DNA of 64,000 nucleotides from Rattus norvegicus (GCF_036323735.1 NC_086023.1:9989001-10053000), one strand, 5' to 3'; positions 45,601 through 57,747 are shown, counted from the first letter of the stretch. Made by a program: numbers and translations. Notes: generated by a model from the sequence alone, not told the origin.

Positions 45601-46033
45601 GACCAGCCTGCAGACTCAGACCATTGCAGAAAGCCACATCTGATTAAAAGATAGAGAACTGGCCTCAGGGTGCCGAAACCCAGTTGTACTTGTAGGCAGG
45701 ACTCCTCCACCTAAGGCTCAGGGATGGACATCAAAGAGTGGAAGGAAAGACAGAAGAGCCAGAGAGCCAGGGAGTCTCCTGGGTGACTGTGTCTTCTAGC
45801 TATGAAACGGAGGCTACAGCTATGCAGGCTCAGCCACAAGGCTAGAAATGGCAACACCAACTGGCATCACTGTGTCGATGAGGGAGATCTTACAAAGCCC
45901 CGAGTCAACTGAGTTGCAAACTCAGTAGTGTGTGACCTTCAAGGGAGTGTAGTCAATGAAATAAGTTATAAAGTAGAACAGAAAACTAATGGCTTTTCTT
46001 TTCTTGTTGCTGTTGGTATTGTTTTGGTTTAGT
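45601..46033. other. unassigned sequence
   Basis: It may be a continuation of the old L1 or another mid-copy repeat. I cannot place it. Confidence 0.3.
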
Positions 46034-46227
46034 TTTTCCAGACAGGGTTTCTCTGTGTTCCCTTGGTTATCCTGGAATTTGCTCTGTATATCAGGCTGGT
46101 CTTGAACTCAGAGATCTACCTCTGCCCCTGCCCCTGCTCCTTCCCCTGTCCCTACCCCTGCCCCTGCCCCTGCCCCTTCCTCTGCCTCCCAAGTGCTGGC
46201 ATGAAAGAAATGTGCCAGCACTGCCAG
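46034..46227 (-). mobile_element. B1 SINE with an internal hexamer expansion
   Basis: The reverse complement of B1 is clear: ccagacagggtttctctgtg, tggttatcctggaatttgct, aggctggtcttgaactcaga, gatctacctctgcc, then after the expansion tctgcctcccaagtgctggc. At 46121-46186 eleven hexamers of the cctgcc type replace the usual two or three. Confidence 0.85.
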
Positions 46228-46273
46228 ACTTGTTCTATTACTAATTATGCTGTGGAATTTTTCTTTTTCCGAT

Positions 46274-46366
46274 TCTTCTTCTCCTTCCTTCCTTCTCCTT
46301 CTCCTTCTCCTTCTCCTTCTCCTTCTCCTTCTCCTTCTCCTTCTCCTACTCCTTCTTCCTCTTGTT
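46274..46366. repeat. (CTTCTC)n hexanucleotide/pyrimidine repeat
   Basis: About ten CTTCTC units with a few CTTC variants. Confidence 0.95.
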
Positions 46367-46481
46367 TTTTGCTTCTTTGTTTTCTTGTCAGGAGATAAGT
46401 ACACAAAAATATATAAAATAATGAAAATGTAAAATTCAATGTAAAACTTCACAGTTTCAGAATGGCTACTCACCACTCTGC

Positions 46482-46530
46482 CGTGTGTATGCGTGCGCGT
46501 GTGTGCGTGTGTGTATGTCTGTCCATGTGT
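46482..46530. repeat. imperfect (TG)n with CG steps
   Basis: TGTGTATGCGTGCGCGTGTG-type alternating purine-pyrimidine DNA. Confidence 0.85.
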
Positions 46531-47079
46531 TACTTTTTTGTGTGTACATGCAGTAGAAGTGCATGCATGCTTTCATGTATATTGCTGGGCACATATGCAT
46601 ACGTACACATGCTGTGAAACTTAGAGGTTGATGTGAGATGTCTTCCTCACGCACTTTACCCTTTTGTCTATTGTGAATAGTTATTTTTTCATGCAGTATA
46701 TTCTGAGACAGTCTTCGATCCTCCAGCTCCTCCATAATCCTCCCCACCTCCCTTCCCATTCGAAGTCAAACCCTTTCTGTCTCCTGTTAGCAGCCAGGCA
46801 TTGAAAGAATAATTTTAAAAGATGAATTAAATAAGATAAAACAAAAACAAGCAAATCAAAATAGGATTACTATATTTTAAGAGCAGGAGTATCACTATGC
46901 TACCCAACCTGGAAAACATCATCCAACTACTGATCAGCACGAGAGGTTTGATCTACTCCATTTCTGACCCAGCAATTCATCCTTCCCTTATGAAAAGTGG
47001 TAGCTCCCCTGTTCCCTGGAGATTGCCATCCTTATTCATGCTGAACTTATTGTGGACATCTGATCTGCACAGTACACTA
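46531..47079. other. unique sequence
   Basis: No exon recognised. Confidence 0.35.
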
Positions 47080-47175
47080 TAAGCCTAGAACTTCGGGACT
47101 GGGGCAATCCTCCTGCCTCAGCCTCTTGAGTAACTAGGACTACAGGGATGCACTACCATGCCTAGTTCCAGTCTT
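47080..47175 (-). mobile_element. old 7SL-derived SINE (PB1D/FLAM-like)
   Basis: caatcctcctgcctcagcct, cttgagtaactaggactaca and gggatgcactaccatgcct match the reverse complement of the 7SL left-monomer family. Confidence 0.75.
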
Positions 47176-47204
47176 ACTTTTTGAGACAGAGTATCTAAAT
47201 GAGT

Positions 47205-47392
47205 CAGAAGCTCACCAGTTCAGTCAGGGTTTATGACTAGCAAACGTCCATGATCTGCTTCCCCAACAGTGGGTTCCAGATGCACACACACCCAGCTTTG
47301 TTACATGCTTGGTAGGAATCCAAACTTGGGTATTCATGCTTGCCTCAAGCAGGCATTTTATTGACTAAGCTGCCCCCAGCCACATTACCTCT
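47205..47392 (-). mobile_element. B4/RSINE1-type SINE
   Basis: cacccagctttgttacatgc, ttggtaggaatccaaacttg, ggtattcatgcttgcctcaa and tgactaagctgcccccagcc are the reverse complement of the tRNA-like half of RSINE1/B4. Confidence 0.75.
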
Positions 47393-48479
47393 CAAAATCC
47401 CCCACAGTGTCTCTTCTGGAAGACATTTACAACTATGGAAGAAAAGAATTAAAGTACCAAACAACTGGAATAGCAGCTAGACTTCCTTCCACCATGGAGA
47501 GCAGTAGCACACCATAGGCATCAGGTAAGCACCATCGTAAGCAAGCACATAGACACCAGGTTGGACTGCCTGGGATGGAATTCTATTCCTACAATGAACT
47601 GCGAGCGGAAGTTTTGCAGGCAAAACTCTCACTGTCCTGTGGTCTCAGGAGAGCCATCGTACATGCCCTTAGGAATTAGCTTTCAAAAAGCTGAAAGGCA
47701 AAACCAATTTGTATTCCTAACATCCTTTGCTTTAAACCAATTTTGATTAAACACCGTTTTCTAAAGACGATTTCATACAGTGAAGGTGGAAAGACAGCAG
47801 TTGATCATGTCAAAGATGATCTGTGTTCTGTGTGGCTACATAGCATCTACTTATGTCTGTCTTTGTGTGTAGCCATCAATCTACATATTTTTTACAATGA
47901 CTATTCTCTTACAGCTTGTGTGGTAGGAGGACACTGGGGCACATTGTGACATCGCCCCTGGGAAAGAGCATGACCATCCTGCTTCAGCAGTCTTACAAGA
48001 CCCTGCCTACAGCAAAGGGACCTTCTGGGAATGAGAGACACAGGCCCCTCGGGTGACAAGCTGTGACCAGTCTGCTCTCACATGACCTCAGGAAACCCTT
48101 CAAGGAGGCCAAGGTGGGGGGAGATTCGCTACAGACTCTGAACTAGAGGGTAGGATCAGGAGACAAGGCATCTGCTCACTTTATATATTGACCCTGAAGG
48201 GGGAAAAGAGGGACAGAGAGGTTAATTCCTGTGCCTCTTCTCTTGCCCTGATAGACCTCCGTAGAAGTTAGGGAAGAAAATGTCACTTACACAATGTACT
48301 TTTCCCCCTCCCCCAATTTCTGTACCAAGGGATTTTTTTCACATGACATTTATATATTTATTGTAGAAATTTCCATCAGGATCCATTCTAGTAACCACAA
48401 GTAAGACTTGCATTTTGGGTTTGGAGTCAATCATGTGGGCAAACCCCAGCATTTGTACAAGCAAAAGTGAGGGTAGTAA
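47393..48479. other. unique sequence
   Basis: Repeat-free and single-copy in appearance. No exon recognised. Confidence 0.4.
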
Positions 48480-48880
48480 GGAATGCGGTCTCATTCCACT
48501 AACGGTGGAAAAACCCATCTCATGAGATCAACATCCGCATAGCGGCGGCGTCAGCCTGGCAGTGAACGGCTGCGCCATGTTGCTTCAGGCAGACGGCCAA
48601 GAGCAGGTGTCTTTCCTTCAAAAGCCTGTTAGTGCATTCCACGGACAGAATTGGACCACTCACAAATTATTCCAGGGAACAAAATTATTTCTCAAATTAC
48701 CAACATGTGGAGATGGCTCCAAACTGGGTCATGGCCCCATGGGATGACTGCCACCACGGTGCTTTGCTACTAAGTCCGAAAATGAGAATGTGCTATTAGA
48801 GAAAAAGAATTCTCTAACTGCAAAATGATTTTTCTCTCTAAAGAGAAATAATCCCATATTTAAAAGAAATCATACAGCTG
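48480..48880. promoter_or_regulatory. candidate conserved noncoding element
   Basis: A repeat-free block with retained CpGs (catccgcatagcggcggcgt, agacggccaag, cattccacggacag) and intact-looking A/T motifs (acaaattattcc, caaaattatttctc). No good exon is visible. CpG retention in otherwise CpG-poor DNA suggests constraint or low germline methylation. Confidence 0.35.
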
Positions 48881-50769
48881 TCCCCAGGCCCCACATTCTC
48901 TTTCTATAACCATATGATGATTTACCTTTTTACCAACTATGACTTAAGGGATATTTTCATATCTGTGGACAATCTCTGGAGCACGGTGATCCCTACAGTT
49001 TAATTTTAAAGATTCATTTTAAGAATTCTTTTGCTCCATGTGGGTCACTGAGTTTCTCCTCACAAAACCCTTGATTCAAATCCATAGTTGCTCTCAGGAC
49101 TCCTGTATGAGAGGCATCCTTCAAATTGGACCTCAACAAGTAGCCAGGTCTGCCCTGTTCCCCAGCCAGGAAATGGCCATTACCAACTTTCACTCCGAGT
49201 CTTTTCAAACGTATACTTTCAAGTAAATATTTCCCTTGTCAAGAAAGAATGTCAGTGTTTCCCAAAGAAGGTTATTTTTCCTGCATGTGACATTTTTCAA
49301 GAAGCAGAGGATCTAAGTTTACCACAAGTGTATCTTTTGAAAGCTGGACACACTATAATTATGCATGACTTATGGAGTGCGTTAGGCAACAGTGTGCGTA
49401 AGCAAACAGAGGGGCCCTCAGCTCTGTGACTCAGGGTCTCGTGGGGAAGACCACAAGTTCCAAATAGGTGGTAAGCACTTTGCAGATGACAGAAAAAAGA
49501 AAGCATGGTTCTGTTTTCAGATTAGCTGAGCAAATCTTAGATTTGTTAGGAAAATAAAATTTGATGAACAGTATCACACCTGTTTGCCTCTGCACGCGGC
49601 TGGAGGACTTTTCTGGATGAGAGCCTCCACTACTCTGCTTTGGCTTCTAGGTACATCTCCGCAATGTCAGCCTGCTCTCATGGAGTGTTCTGACCTTCTG
49701 GGTCTTTTTGTCCTGCCTTGTATAAGTCATTGGTTTATGACCAGTGCACCTCAAGGTCCTCAACTGCATCTACAGAGACTAAAAATCCTGCTCCCATGTA
49801 CAGGTACTTAGCACATATTGACATTCAAAGTTATTGCAGCCATGCCAGGTTGAAAATAACCAAAGTATCTTCTAAAGGTGGGAAGTATAGACATCTTGAA
49901 TTTCTAATTGTATTATCAATCTGTCTATTGAAGTTATGAATAAATCAGCTTTAACTCTCAGCCAATTACAGATAAAAATGAACTCTTGGAAAACCCGGTG
50001 GTTTCAGAGAATGCCAGAGGAAAATTAGCAGCCTGCCTTCCAGGTAAACAGCATGAACTATTTTAGACAGTGGGCTTAGAGCAATTTAAAACTTGTGCTT
50101 TCCCACAAAGCCCTTCTCAAGTATTTCCACCTTCCTTGTCTCTTCGGGGAAGCGAAAGCAGTCATCGAACCCAGATGCACTGAAAAAGAAGGTGCCTGAA
50201 CACAGCCATGGCTCCCCACTTGTCTGGGTCCACAGTCACCACGGTGGCTGTCGCTCCTAAAGCTTTCCTGCTGGCGGACCAATGTTCTTCCTCTATTGCA
50301 TTGTGTCAAATCTTCTTCTACTTCAAGACAAAACAATTCTTCAAGTCTTCTTTCGCTTGCCGTAGAGAGGATGCCATTTTACACTGATTGCATTTACTTC
50401 CACTCTTTAAGTGACCATAACAAAATCTGTTCAGCTGTGGCTAAAATAGCACACTTTCTTCCCATTGTAGTGGAGGCCGGATGTCCCAGAGCAGGGAGTC
50501 AGTGTGGTCCAGGTCTAAGTAAGAGTCTTCATCCTAGCCCACTGGTGTTCTCACGTGGCCCTCTCTATGTGTGTAGAGATAGGTTTCAGTACTGCTGAGA
50601 TTAGGACCCCACTTCTACGATCTCATTAAACCCAAAGACTTCCTGATAAGCCCTATCCCAGACATCTACCCTGAGACCCAGAGCTAGAATTCTGTATGGA
50701 TTTTGGAGTAGCACAATTAGCGTGTCTTCTATTACCTCATGTCGATAAAGAGGATCACACATTTCTTTC
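48881..50769. other. unique sequence, some blocks conserved in texture
   Basis: No repeat or exon recognised. 49340-49375 contains cactataattatgcatgac, an A/T homeodomain/POU-like composite site. Confidence 0.35.
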
Positions 50770-50845
50770 TTAAACTTTAATAGCAGGGAAACTGAGGTGC
50801 ATGTGAGCTGGATGACTTTGGCCAGCCAGCTGACTTCGGTGAGCC
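50770..50845 (-). mobile_element. possible MIR fragment
   Basis: agcagggaaactgaggtgca and tggatgactttggccagcca resemble the MIR reverse complement ('gatgaggaaactgaggc .. gtaacttgcccaaggtca'). Confidence 0.4.
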
Positions 50846-51392
50846 CCAACTAAATGTCCCAAGTCAAAAGTTATAAAGACAAGCAAGGTGCAAAGGCAGT
50901 TGTAAAAAGCATACCATTCGACACATTTGCTCTCTCTCAGAGATCCTTCCTCCGCATTGAAGACGACGTTGGTATTGCTCACCTTCCCACAGTGTCTCAT
51001 AAAGCATCCACAGATGGCACAAAAGCACGTGGCTTCTAATAATGTCTTAATGTCTTGATTCACATGAGCTATCTGCACACTAGTTACTTGAAGCTTGAGG
51101 AATGGAAACAGTTTAACATGGCATCTCTTCTCGAATGCACTGACTTGAGAGGAGGAGAATCAGCTGTTCTCAAAGAAAGCTGTCTAGTTCTAAACCAGAG
51201 TCGTTAAGGAACACACAATTATTCCTGGTGCCAATGGCATGCGCATTTATGAACAAGCAAATGATAGAATAGGTGGGGATGGGTGCAGATTTGTGCAGTG
51301 AGCTTCTCATCAAAGCGCCCAGCATCAAATATGAAAGCCGCATCCTTCCACTTGACATACCAAGATTTCCACAAATATAAAAAGTACAGTGA
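50846..51392. other. unique sequence
   Basis: Nothing recognised. Confidence 0.4.
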
Positions 51393-51530
51393 AGGTGAGG
51401 GAGATGGCTCGATCTGTAAGCGCTTTCCATGCCAGCACAAGGACCTAAGTTTAGAGTCTCAATGCCCCTGAAAAAGCCAGGCACAACAGCAAACATGAAA
51501 TACCAATATTACTATGAGAGAATTATATCA
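51393..51530 (+). mobile_element. B4/RSINE1-type SINE
   Basis: gtgagggagatggctcgatc, tgtaagcgctttccatgcca, gcacaaggacctaagtttag and ctgaaaaagccaggcacaac follow RSINE1/B4 in sense orientation. Confidence 0.65.
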
Positions 51531-52320
51531 GAGATATAGAAGTAAATACATAGAGGCAAGATACAAGTCTGTGGTCACCTGTCAAGTACTTCAAAAACTA
51601 AACGAATATGCTCTTCTGTCATGATGAACCTCTTATTTTGTATACTAGCCAAAAACTTTAGTAAAAAAATATTAAACTAGTTGTTTGTTCTCCAGATCTA
51701 CCAAGAAACTTAGCCATCGTAGATATAATCAATCTATAATTGGTCCTTTGGAACACCTTACCTTCTATATTTCTCTGTCTAAAGTAATGTCTACAATTGC
51801 TAATTCACACCTCTCAGAAGCAAGCACCTCTGCTGCAGCATTTAATCGTGTATGGTTATCTGGTAGTGTCTGAACAGCAGATATAAAAAGACATGGGGAA
51901 AATGTAATCACAAATCTGTTTAGAAAAACACTCCGCTCTTCCCATTCTGCTGCTGCGAATGCACATTAACTGAAGGAATAGTCAGAACGACATGAATTCT
52001 CCCCAGCTTCAAAACTGACAAAAAAGTTATTGGATGGGTCAGTTGGATTTCAGCAGCTGCCCTATCCATCTTCTGACCCAGGGTAAAGGCCAGGATGTTC
52101 CTTCAGGGGAACTTGGTCCAGAGCTCGCCAATGTTAAAAGCAGGATTCAGGTGGGGCAGAGAACAGCAGCAAACACATCTACACTCTGTATAGATGTCAA
52201 CATAAAGGACTTGCCGAAAGATTAGCCAGTTCTCGGCATGCCTGGCATGGTGATTAGGAAGCCAGAGGAGTTTGCTGTGGTGTTTGGTTGCTTGGCTGGT
52301 TCGTTGTCAGAGTGCTTAGC
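51531..52320. other. unique sequence
   Basis: Nothing recognised. Confidence 0.4.
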
Positions 52321-52394
52321 TGTTTGTTTCTTTCCTTTTCCTTTCCTTTTCTTTCCTTTTTCTTTTTTATCATTTTACACGCCCCCCCCCCCCA
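52321..52394. repeat. pyrimidine tract ending in poly(C)
   Basis: TTTCCTTTTCC units, then after a short break a run of 13 C at 52382-52394. Confidence 0.85.
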
Positions 52395-53917
52395 AGATAA
52401 AGTACAGGAAGCCAATTCAGAGCAGCTAGTAAATTCAGTCATTTAAAGAGGCCCACACTTCCCCCTCCACCCCCTCCGCACAGTTCTTTTCCCCACCCCC
52501 ATCCAGGGGAGGGGCAGCCAGCTGGAGGACAAAAGTGACCTTGGGTTTAAGTGGTGGGTTTAGCCTTCCTGGGGGCTCTTATTCAAATAAAGCTTCCTGT
52601 TTAACTACTCCTGTGAACGATGTGAGTACGTGAGGAGTCCAAACACCAAGAAAGCAAATCTGTCACACTCCGGTGCCCTCCCCTGGCTCCTGGGACGCCA
52701 TCTTGCCTCTGGAAGCTATTAGTCGCCATCTTCCAGTTTGCAGTTATCACAATAAATTTATTATTTTATTTGACAAATAAGTTTGCAATTGACCTTTCAA
52801 GATTAGAGAATTTAAAAACATGTGGGGTTAGAAAAGATGCTAACCCTTATGACAGAAAAGAAGACTGAGCCTCCCCTTAGAGGACGAAGACAAATGAGGC
52901 GCACGTAAGTGGAGGGCACATCTGTGAGTGCTCACGCGCTCACACAATTATCCTGGGAGTCCAGAGGAGAAAATATGTGGTTTCTACCTGGAGTATGGAG
53001 GGCCAGAGACAAAAGGGCAGTGTAGTCAGTGGCCGGCACCTCAATTTTAGGAAACAGAAATTGCAGATATAATATTTTCCCGTTAATAAAGAAATAAGTG
53101 TTTCTTTTTTCTAAATGCATTACAAAAAAATTGCCCTGCCCTGGAAATAGCTCACTATTAGCACCTGGCTCCACGGCTCTCTGGATACTCAGATATATTT
53201 CCCCACTAAATCTCTTTGCAAAAACCAAGTCTGTTACCACCAACTCCACTGCTGAAATGTGGGGTTGAAAGCGTCAGAAAGCCCAATTTGAATAGACTTA
53301 AACAAGGAAGGATCCTGGTCCAGAGGCTTAACAATGTCTATGCAGTGTCTGGGATACTTGCCGTCCTGCTTTCTCACCACCGGGCTCCACTTCTGCGGGG
53401 TTAGGAGGTGATAACCTTGAGATGGTGATTAGGATGTGAGATTCCAAAGCCTCAGAAGGAGATCAGTACCACTGTAAAGCACCCAGTGAGTCACTGGTCC
53501 TTTCCAACACTTCAAGAGATAGTGAGACATGGTCACATGGGAAGCAGGCCCACTTCAGACCCAGAGATCTTGGACACTCCACATCCAGATGTATGAAAAG
53601 CACATTTCTGTTGCTCCCCAGACATCTGTCATAGCCATCGTAACCATCCAAGTCTCTGTCCCACATACTCTGCCTTCATAATGGCTCCCCTAGTTGTCAG
53701 GTAGACAGAGATACGATGAGCCACAACAGCAAAAACTGCTATATCCTCTGAGACTTAAATCGCCAAGGAAAGAGGCCCCACCTGCTGCGTTTGCACAGGA
53801 CGAGGGGCTGGTTCCGGGTGGTTGTTATGGTCATCTTCAAACACTCTAGTTTGGCCAGGAAAGATAAAGCACTCTGGAATGAAAGATGACCGGAAGGGGA
53901 AAATGTCTATCTCTGTA
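52395..53917. other. unique sequence
   Basis: No exon or repeat recognised. Two closely spaced gccatctt/gccatctt motifs at about 52688 and 52726 resemble YY1 sites. Confidence 0.35.
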
Positions 53918-54070
53918 GGTAAGTGTGGCAGCTTAAAAGAGGTGGTCCCCATAAGCCTCGGATATTTGGATATTTCATTTCCAGTTGGTAGCTGTTTGGA
54001 GAGAGTTAGGAAGTGTAGCTTTGCTGAAGGAATGATGTCACTGGGGTGGGCTGTGACAAAATACTGGGCT
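53918..54070 (+). mobile_element. rodent LTR-like dispersed repeat
   Basis: agaggtggtccccataagcc, tcggatatttggatatttc, gtagctgtttggagagagtt and gtcactggggtgggctgtga read in sense as the same broad family as the antisense copy at 23041. Partial. Confidence 0.6.
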
Positions 54071-54307
54071 ATTTCCACTACCTGTCATTTGAGCCCTCAG
54101 AGAACGATTGTTGGCCTAACCAGAATCGCCAATAGTAACTCCAGGTTGATTGGGGCCCCAGCGACATAAATGTAAACACAATTCTTACAAGCCATGCATC
54201 TTGCTATTTCCAGTAAAGAAACCAAAGGGTCTGTTATAGATTAATGATATGTAAGACAAATAATTCTGTTGCTAGATCTGGACGACAAACCACCAGCTTA
54301 ATATTTT

Positions 54308-54415
54308 TATTAAATTTTTTATTAGTATAGGAATAATGGATTTCATCATAATTCCATGCACATATCCCTGTCCTCAGCTCTTACTCCCTTCTTCCTTCCA
54401 ACGTGGTCTTGACCG
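54308..54415. mobile_element. possible old murine L1-related fragment
   Basis: ggaataatggatttcatcat and ccatgcacatatccctgtcc recall a common murine L1-associated sequence. Weak. Confidence 0.3.
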
Positions 54416-55074
54416 AGCTAGTTATATTTACCAAGCCTTGGTTTATCTACAAGAGGACAAAAGTAAAGATTGAATAAGTGTATGTCTTGGCTGCAAGTGT
54501 TTTACTTACATAGTACGACATTTGAACAGTTCCCAATTGACTTCTCCCAATTCCTTCTCAGAGAGAAAGAAGATATCCACCAGTTGTACTTCCCACTACA
54601 GACAACTGAAATTCAGTAGTCAGAAGACAAGCCCCTTAGCTTAAAGGCAGTATTCATTGTTAAATATAAATGCTCTCGTTTGAGGATGTGAGTAGAGGGA
54701 AGGGGACGAAAGAAGGGAGCCTTCAACAGATATCTCAAGTCTCAGTGACATCATTGCCTCAGCAGTGGAGGAATCTGATCTCTCCCTGAGCCTGAAGCTG
54801 GTTCTTCCAAATTAATTAGTCAAGGGCTTCCACCCTCTGCCGTTCAGCTCAGCATCCAAGAGATCTCGGAGCCTCAACTAGCCTCCAGATTCTGGGCACA
54901 ATACATCCACAACGGAGCTAGTCAACTTCAATATCCACAAACACTTTCTTTTAGTTTTTGGAAAAACTAGCCTTTAACATAACAAGACCAGTCACAATGA
55001 AGATGACTTAAGACTCTCCCTATAGCCCTAGCAATTCTAGTCCTTTGTAAACAGCATTTTAATAGTGATAGAAC
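54416..55074. other. unique sequence
   Basis: Nothing recognised. Half-CRE-like tgacatca at 54746. Confidence 0.35.
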
Positions 55075-55200
55075 TCCTCCTTTTGGATGTACGGAAACTA
55101 GAAAACTGAATAATTTCCTAAGACCACAACACACAGGGGTGACCAGGACTGTACCAAAATAATGGGATATGCTTAACCCAAAGCAGTCTCCAAGTTATTA
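55075..55200 (-). mobile_element. possible MIR fragment
   Basis: gaaaactgaataatttccta, agaccacaacacacaggggt and atatgcttaacccaaagcag follow the MIR reverse complement loosely. Confidence 0.4.
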
Positions 55201-56832
55201 GCAGAACCAGGTTCCCAAGATTTTGTCCCCACAAAAACTGAGACATGCCGTCCCTGAAGCATGCTTTAAAAGTCAAGCAGACTGAACAATGATGACACAG
55301 GACAAACTCTCCCCTTGCCAGGTAAAGGGTGAAGAGGTCGAACTGGTTATTCCCAGGTCTAATTTCCGTGCTAAGTGATCCCTGTTACCAGTGGGTGCTT
55401 CGCACTGATTTTCGGTTTTACTGTGGCTTCATCGGCTCCTAGGCACAGCCCTCCTTTCAAGCCACTGGAATCATCTCAAGGAAGACAGTAGACTAAGGAA
55501 CTCCAAAGGCTTCCTCCCTGTCTCCTCGGTAGGCATTGACCAGGGCCAGTTTCTAAGTGCACAAACTTTTGGCAGAGCAAATCATTTGGATTTATTTTTC
55601 CCAGGGTTCAAACAGGGAAAGGTACAACAAAGAACTTGTGAGCAGGGCGTGGGAGGCGATGGGATATGTGAGGTGGGTAGCTCATCTCCTCATCTCATAC
55701 TAAGGGGCAGGCCGCCACTGCGGGACAAGTTCACCTTGTCAGCAGCTTCTGAGACAGCAAGTTTGAGGTGTGTGGGCGTTCGTTGGGCAGGCTATCAAGC
55801 CTTCGCAGCTACTCTTTGCAGCAGGTAAAGAAGAGGGCCGCTCCTGCTGGCAAGGTTGACTTGCCAGGTTTTTGTTTAGTTTGGCGGCCTCACCCCACTT
55901 TGGAAAAGCATTAATCAGCTCATACCGGTTCTTCTAAGGCATTTGGGCTTTCTGTAGGGATATTTCTCAATGAATGTAGTCAGACAGAAAAAAAAAAAAC
56001 AAAAAACAAAATAATTGATGGTTTTCTTTAGATTTTATCGGAAGAAATAGAATGCATCCAGATAAAACCTTTACTCACTAGATCCTAACTACTTTGGTGA
56101 TGGGGTCAATCCTTCAAGGGTTCCAGTTTTCATAAGTGAGATTCAAATGTTAAGGAACAAATGCTATACAATAAGGATGTAGCCAGGTCTTTGGTGTCTT
56201 TTGTCACTTTTCTGAACAAGGTGACTCTTCCCGGCAGCCAGCCCCATTTCTCCATCTGAATAAGAAAGACTTCCAGCAGAGGGCCTGCCTTTGGATGGCC
56301 TACGTCTTGGGGTATTTATCAAGAATTCTATATGTAAGAAATAAACTCTTCTTCTGTTTTTTATGCAATAGGGCTGACGCCAAGAAGATAACAGTGTGTG
56401 TCACAGGCAACCCTGCTGGTACACCAGTGACGTCATCGTTGGAGCTGCGTTCAGAAACCTCACAGAGCTCAGTGATCATTCGTGCTAACTCTCCAGCCGA
56501 CCTAATTGTTTCCTTCCCACTCTCTGCCAGTTTGTGAAGAAGGAGGGCATTGCCCAGCCTCCTGGGAATGTGGAACAACTGTTCTCCATAGGTGGAAGGT
56601 GGGAGAAAAGGACTGTCCCTGCTCTCTGTTCTCACACTGCAAGTGCACAGGGTGTGAGAGGCTGACCTTGCTCCAATGCACACCCTGAGGTGATGCACCG
56701 TATACACTCCATATTGCAATGCCCATTTCCTTAACTGGCCTAGAGTCATCAGCTTTTAGAGACCCCACAGGACCCATTTGAAATGCAATTTATTAAAATT
56801 TATCAGTAATTTATTAATATTTCTTCCATTTT
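55201..56832. other. repeat-poor sequence with a perfect CRE
   Basis: No exon recognised. A minus-strand open frame of 149 codons at 56300-56749 has no signature known to me and lies in DNA with many short open frames, so I do not call it a gene. Confidence 0.4.
56428..56435. promoter_or_regulatory. perfect CRE palindrome TGACGTCA
   Basis: An exact 8-bp cAMP-response element in repeat-free sequence, with further CpGs nearby. It could bind CREB/ATF proteins. A single site alone does not show function. Confidence 0.35.
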
Positions 56833-56956
56833 ATAACTCCCAAGAAGGGGTTGGGGATTTGGCTTAGTGGTAGAGCGCTTGCCTAGCAAGCTCAAGGCCC
56901 TGGGTTCGGTCCCAAGCTCCGAAAAAAAGAAAAGGAAAAAAAAATAACTCCCAAGA
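56833..56956 (+). mobile_element. ID SINE with perfect 13-bp target duplication
   Basis: The ID body spans 56847-56920: ggggttggggatttggctta, gagcgcttgcctagcaagct, caaggccctgggttcggtcc, then aagctcc. The A-rich tail ends at 56943. The flanks ataactcccaaga at 56833-56845 and 56944-56956 are identical, which proves L1-mediated insertion and gives exact borders. Confidence 0.97.
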
Positions 56957-57186
56957 CTCTCGTGCCTAGCAGCTCATTCTTTTCTGGAGGGAAGGGTGCC
57001 CAGGAACCATGGCTTAAGACTGGTGAGTGCTGTGTCACATGATGCTAATCTGAAGCAAAATCAAAAGGTGACAAATGGATGTTTCTAGGATTAGTTCTCA
57101 AAGAGAACAAGAGGAAAAATCAAAAGCCCAGGCGGAAAAAACTCCCCAAATTAAACTTTTTCTACTTTTCTTTTTAAATTTGTGTG

Positions 57187-57299
57187 GTGCTCTCTCTCCA
57201 TCTCTCTGTCTCTCACTTTCTGTCTCTGTCTGTCTCTGTGTCTCTGTGTCTCTCCATCTCTGTCTCTGTCTCTCTGTCTCTCTGTGTCGCTCTCTCTGC

Positions 57300-57332
<33 letters not shown>

Positions 57333-57416
57333 TGTGTGTGTCTGTGTGTCTGTGTGTCTGTGTGTCTGTGTGTCTGTGTGTCTGTGTGTGTGTCTTCCTC
57401 TACTACTCTCTCTCTC
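57187..57416. repeat. compound (TCTC/TCTG)n and (TGTGTGTC)n repeat
   Basis: The left part is TC-rich with TG. The right part (57333-57393) is a regular octamer tgtctgtg array. The open frames over it are repeat translations. Confidence 0.95.
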
Positions 57417-57552
57417 AAGTTTTCCATCCACTTGGATTGCTGGCCAACAAGCTCCCATCAGTGCTGGACAGCTTGACACACATGCTTATGCCTAGCTTTT
57501 AAGTAGGTGCTGAGATCTGAACCAGTAGTTCTCCCAGTAGTCAATCTTACAT

Positions 57553-57747
57553 ACTAGATCGGTGGTTCTCAATTTCCCTAATGCTGCAAGCCTTTAACGC
57601 AGTTCCTCACGTCGTTATCTCACTGCTACTTCATAACTGTAATTTTCCTACTGTTATGAATCATTATGTAAATATCTGATATGCAGGCTATCTGATATGT
57701 GACCCGAAGGGGCAGGAGCCAGAGACTGAGAACCCCAGCACTAGAAC
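57553..57747 (-). mobile_element. URR1-type DNA transposon with 8-bp target duplication
   Basis: It begins ggtggttctcaatttcccta. It contains cttcataactgtaattttcc, then ctgttatgaatcattatgta and atctgatatgcaggctatct, and ends ctgagaacccc. The flanks actagatc (57553-57560) and actagaac (57740-57747) match at seven of eight bases, as expected for hAT elements. Confidence 0.9.
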
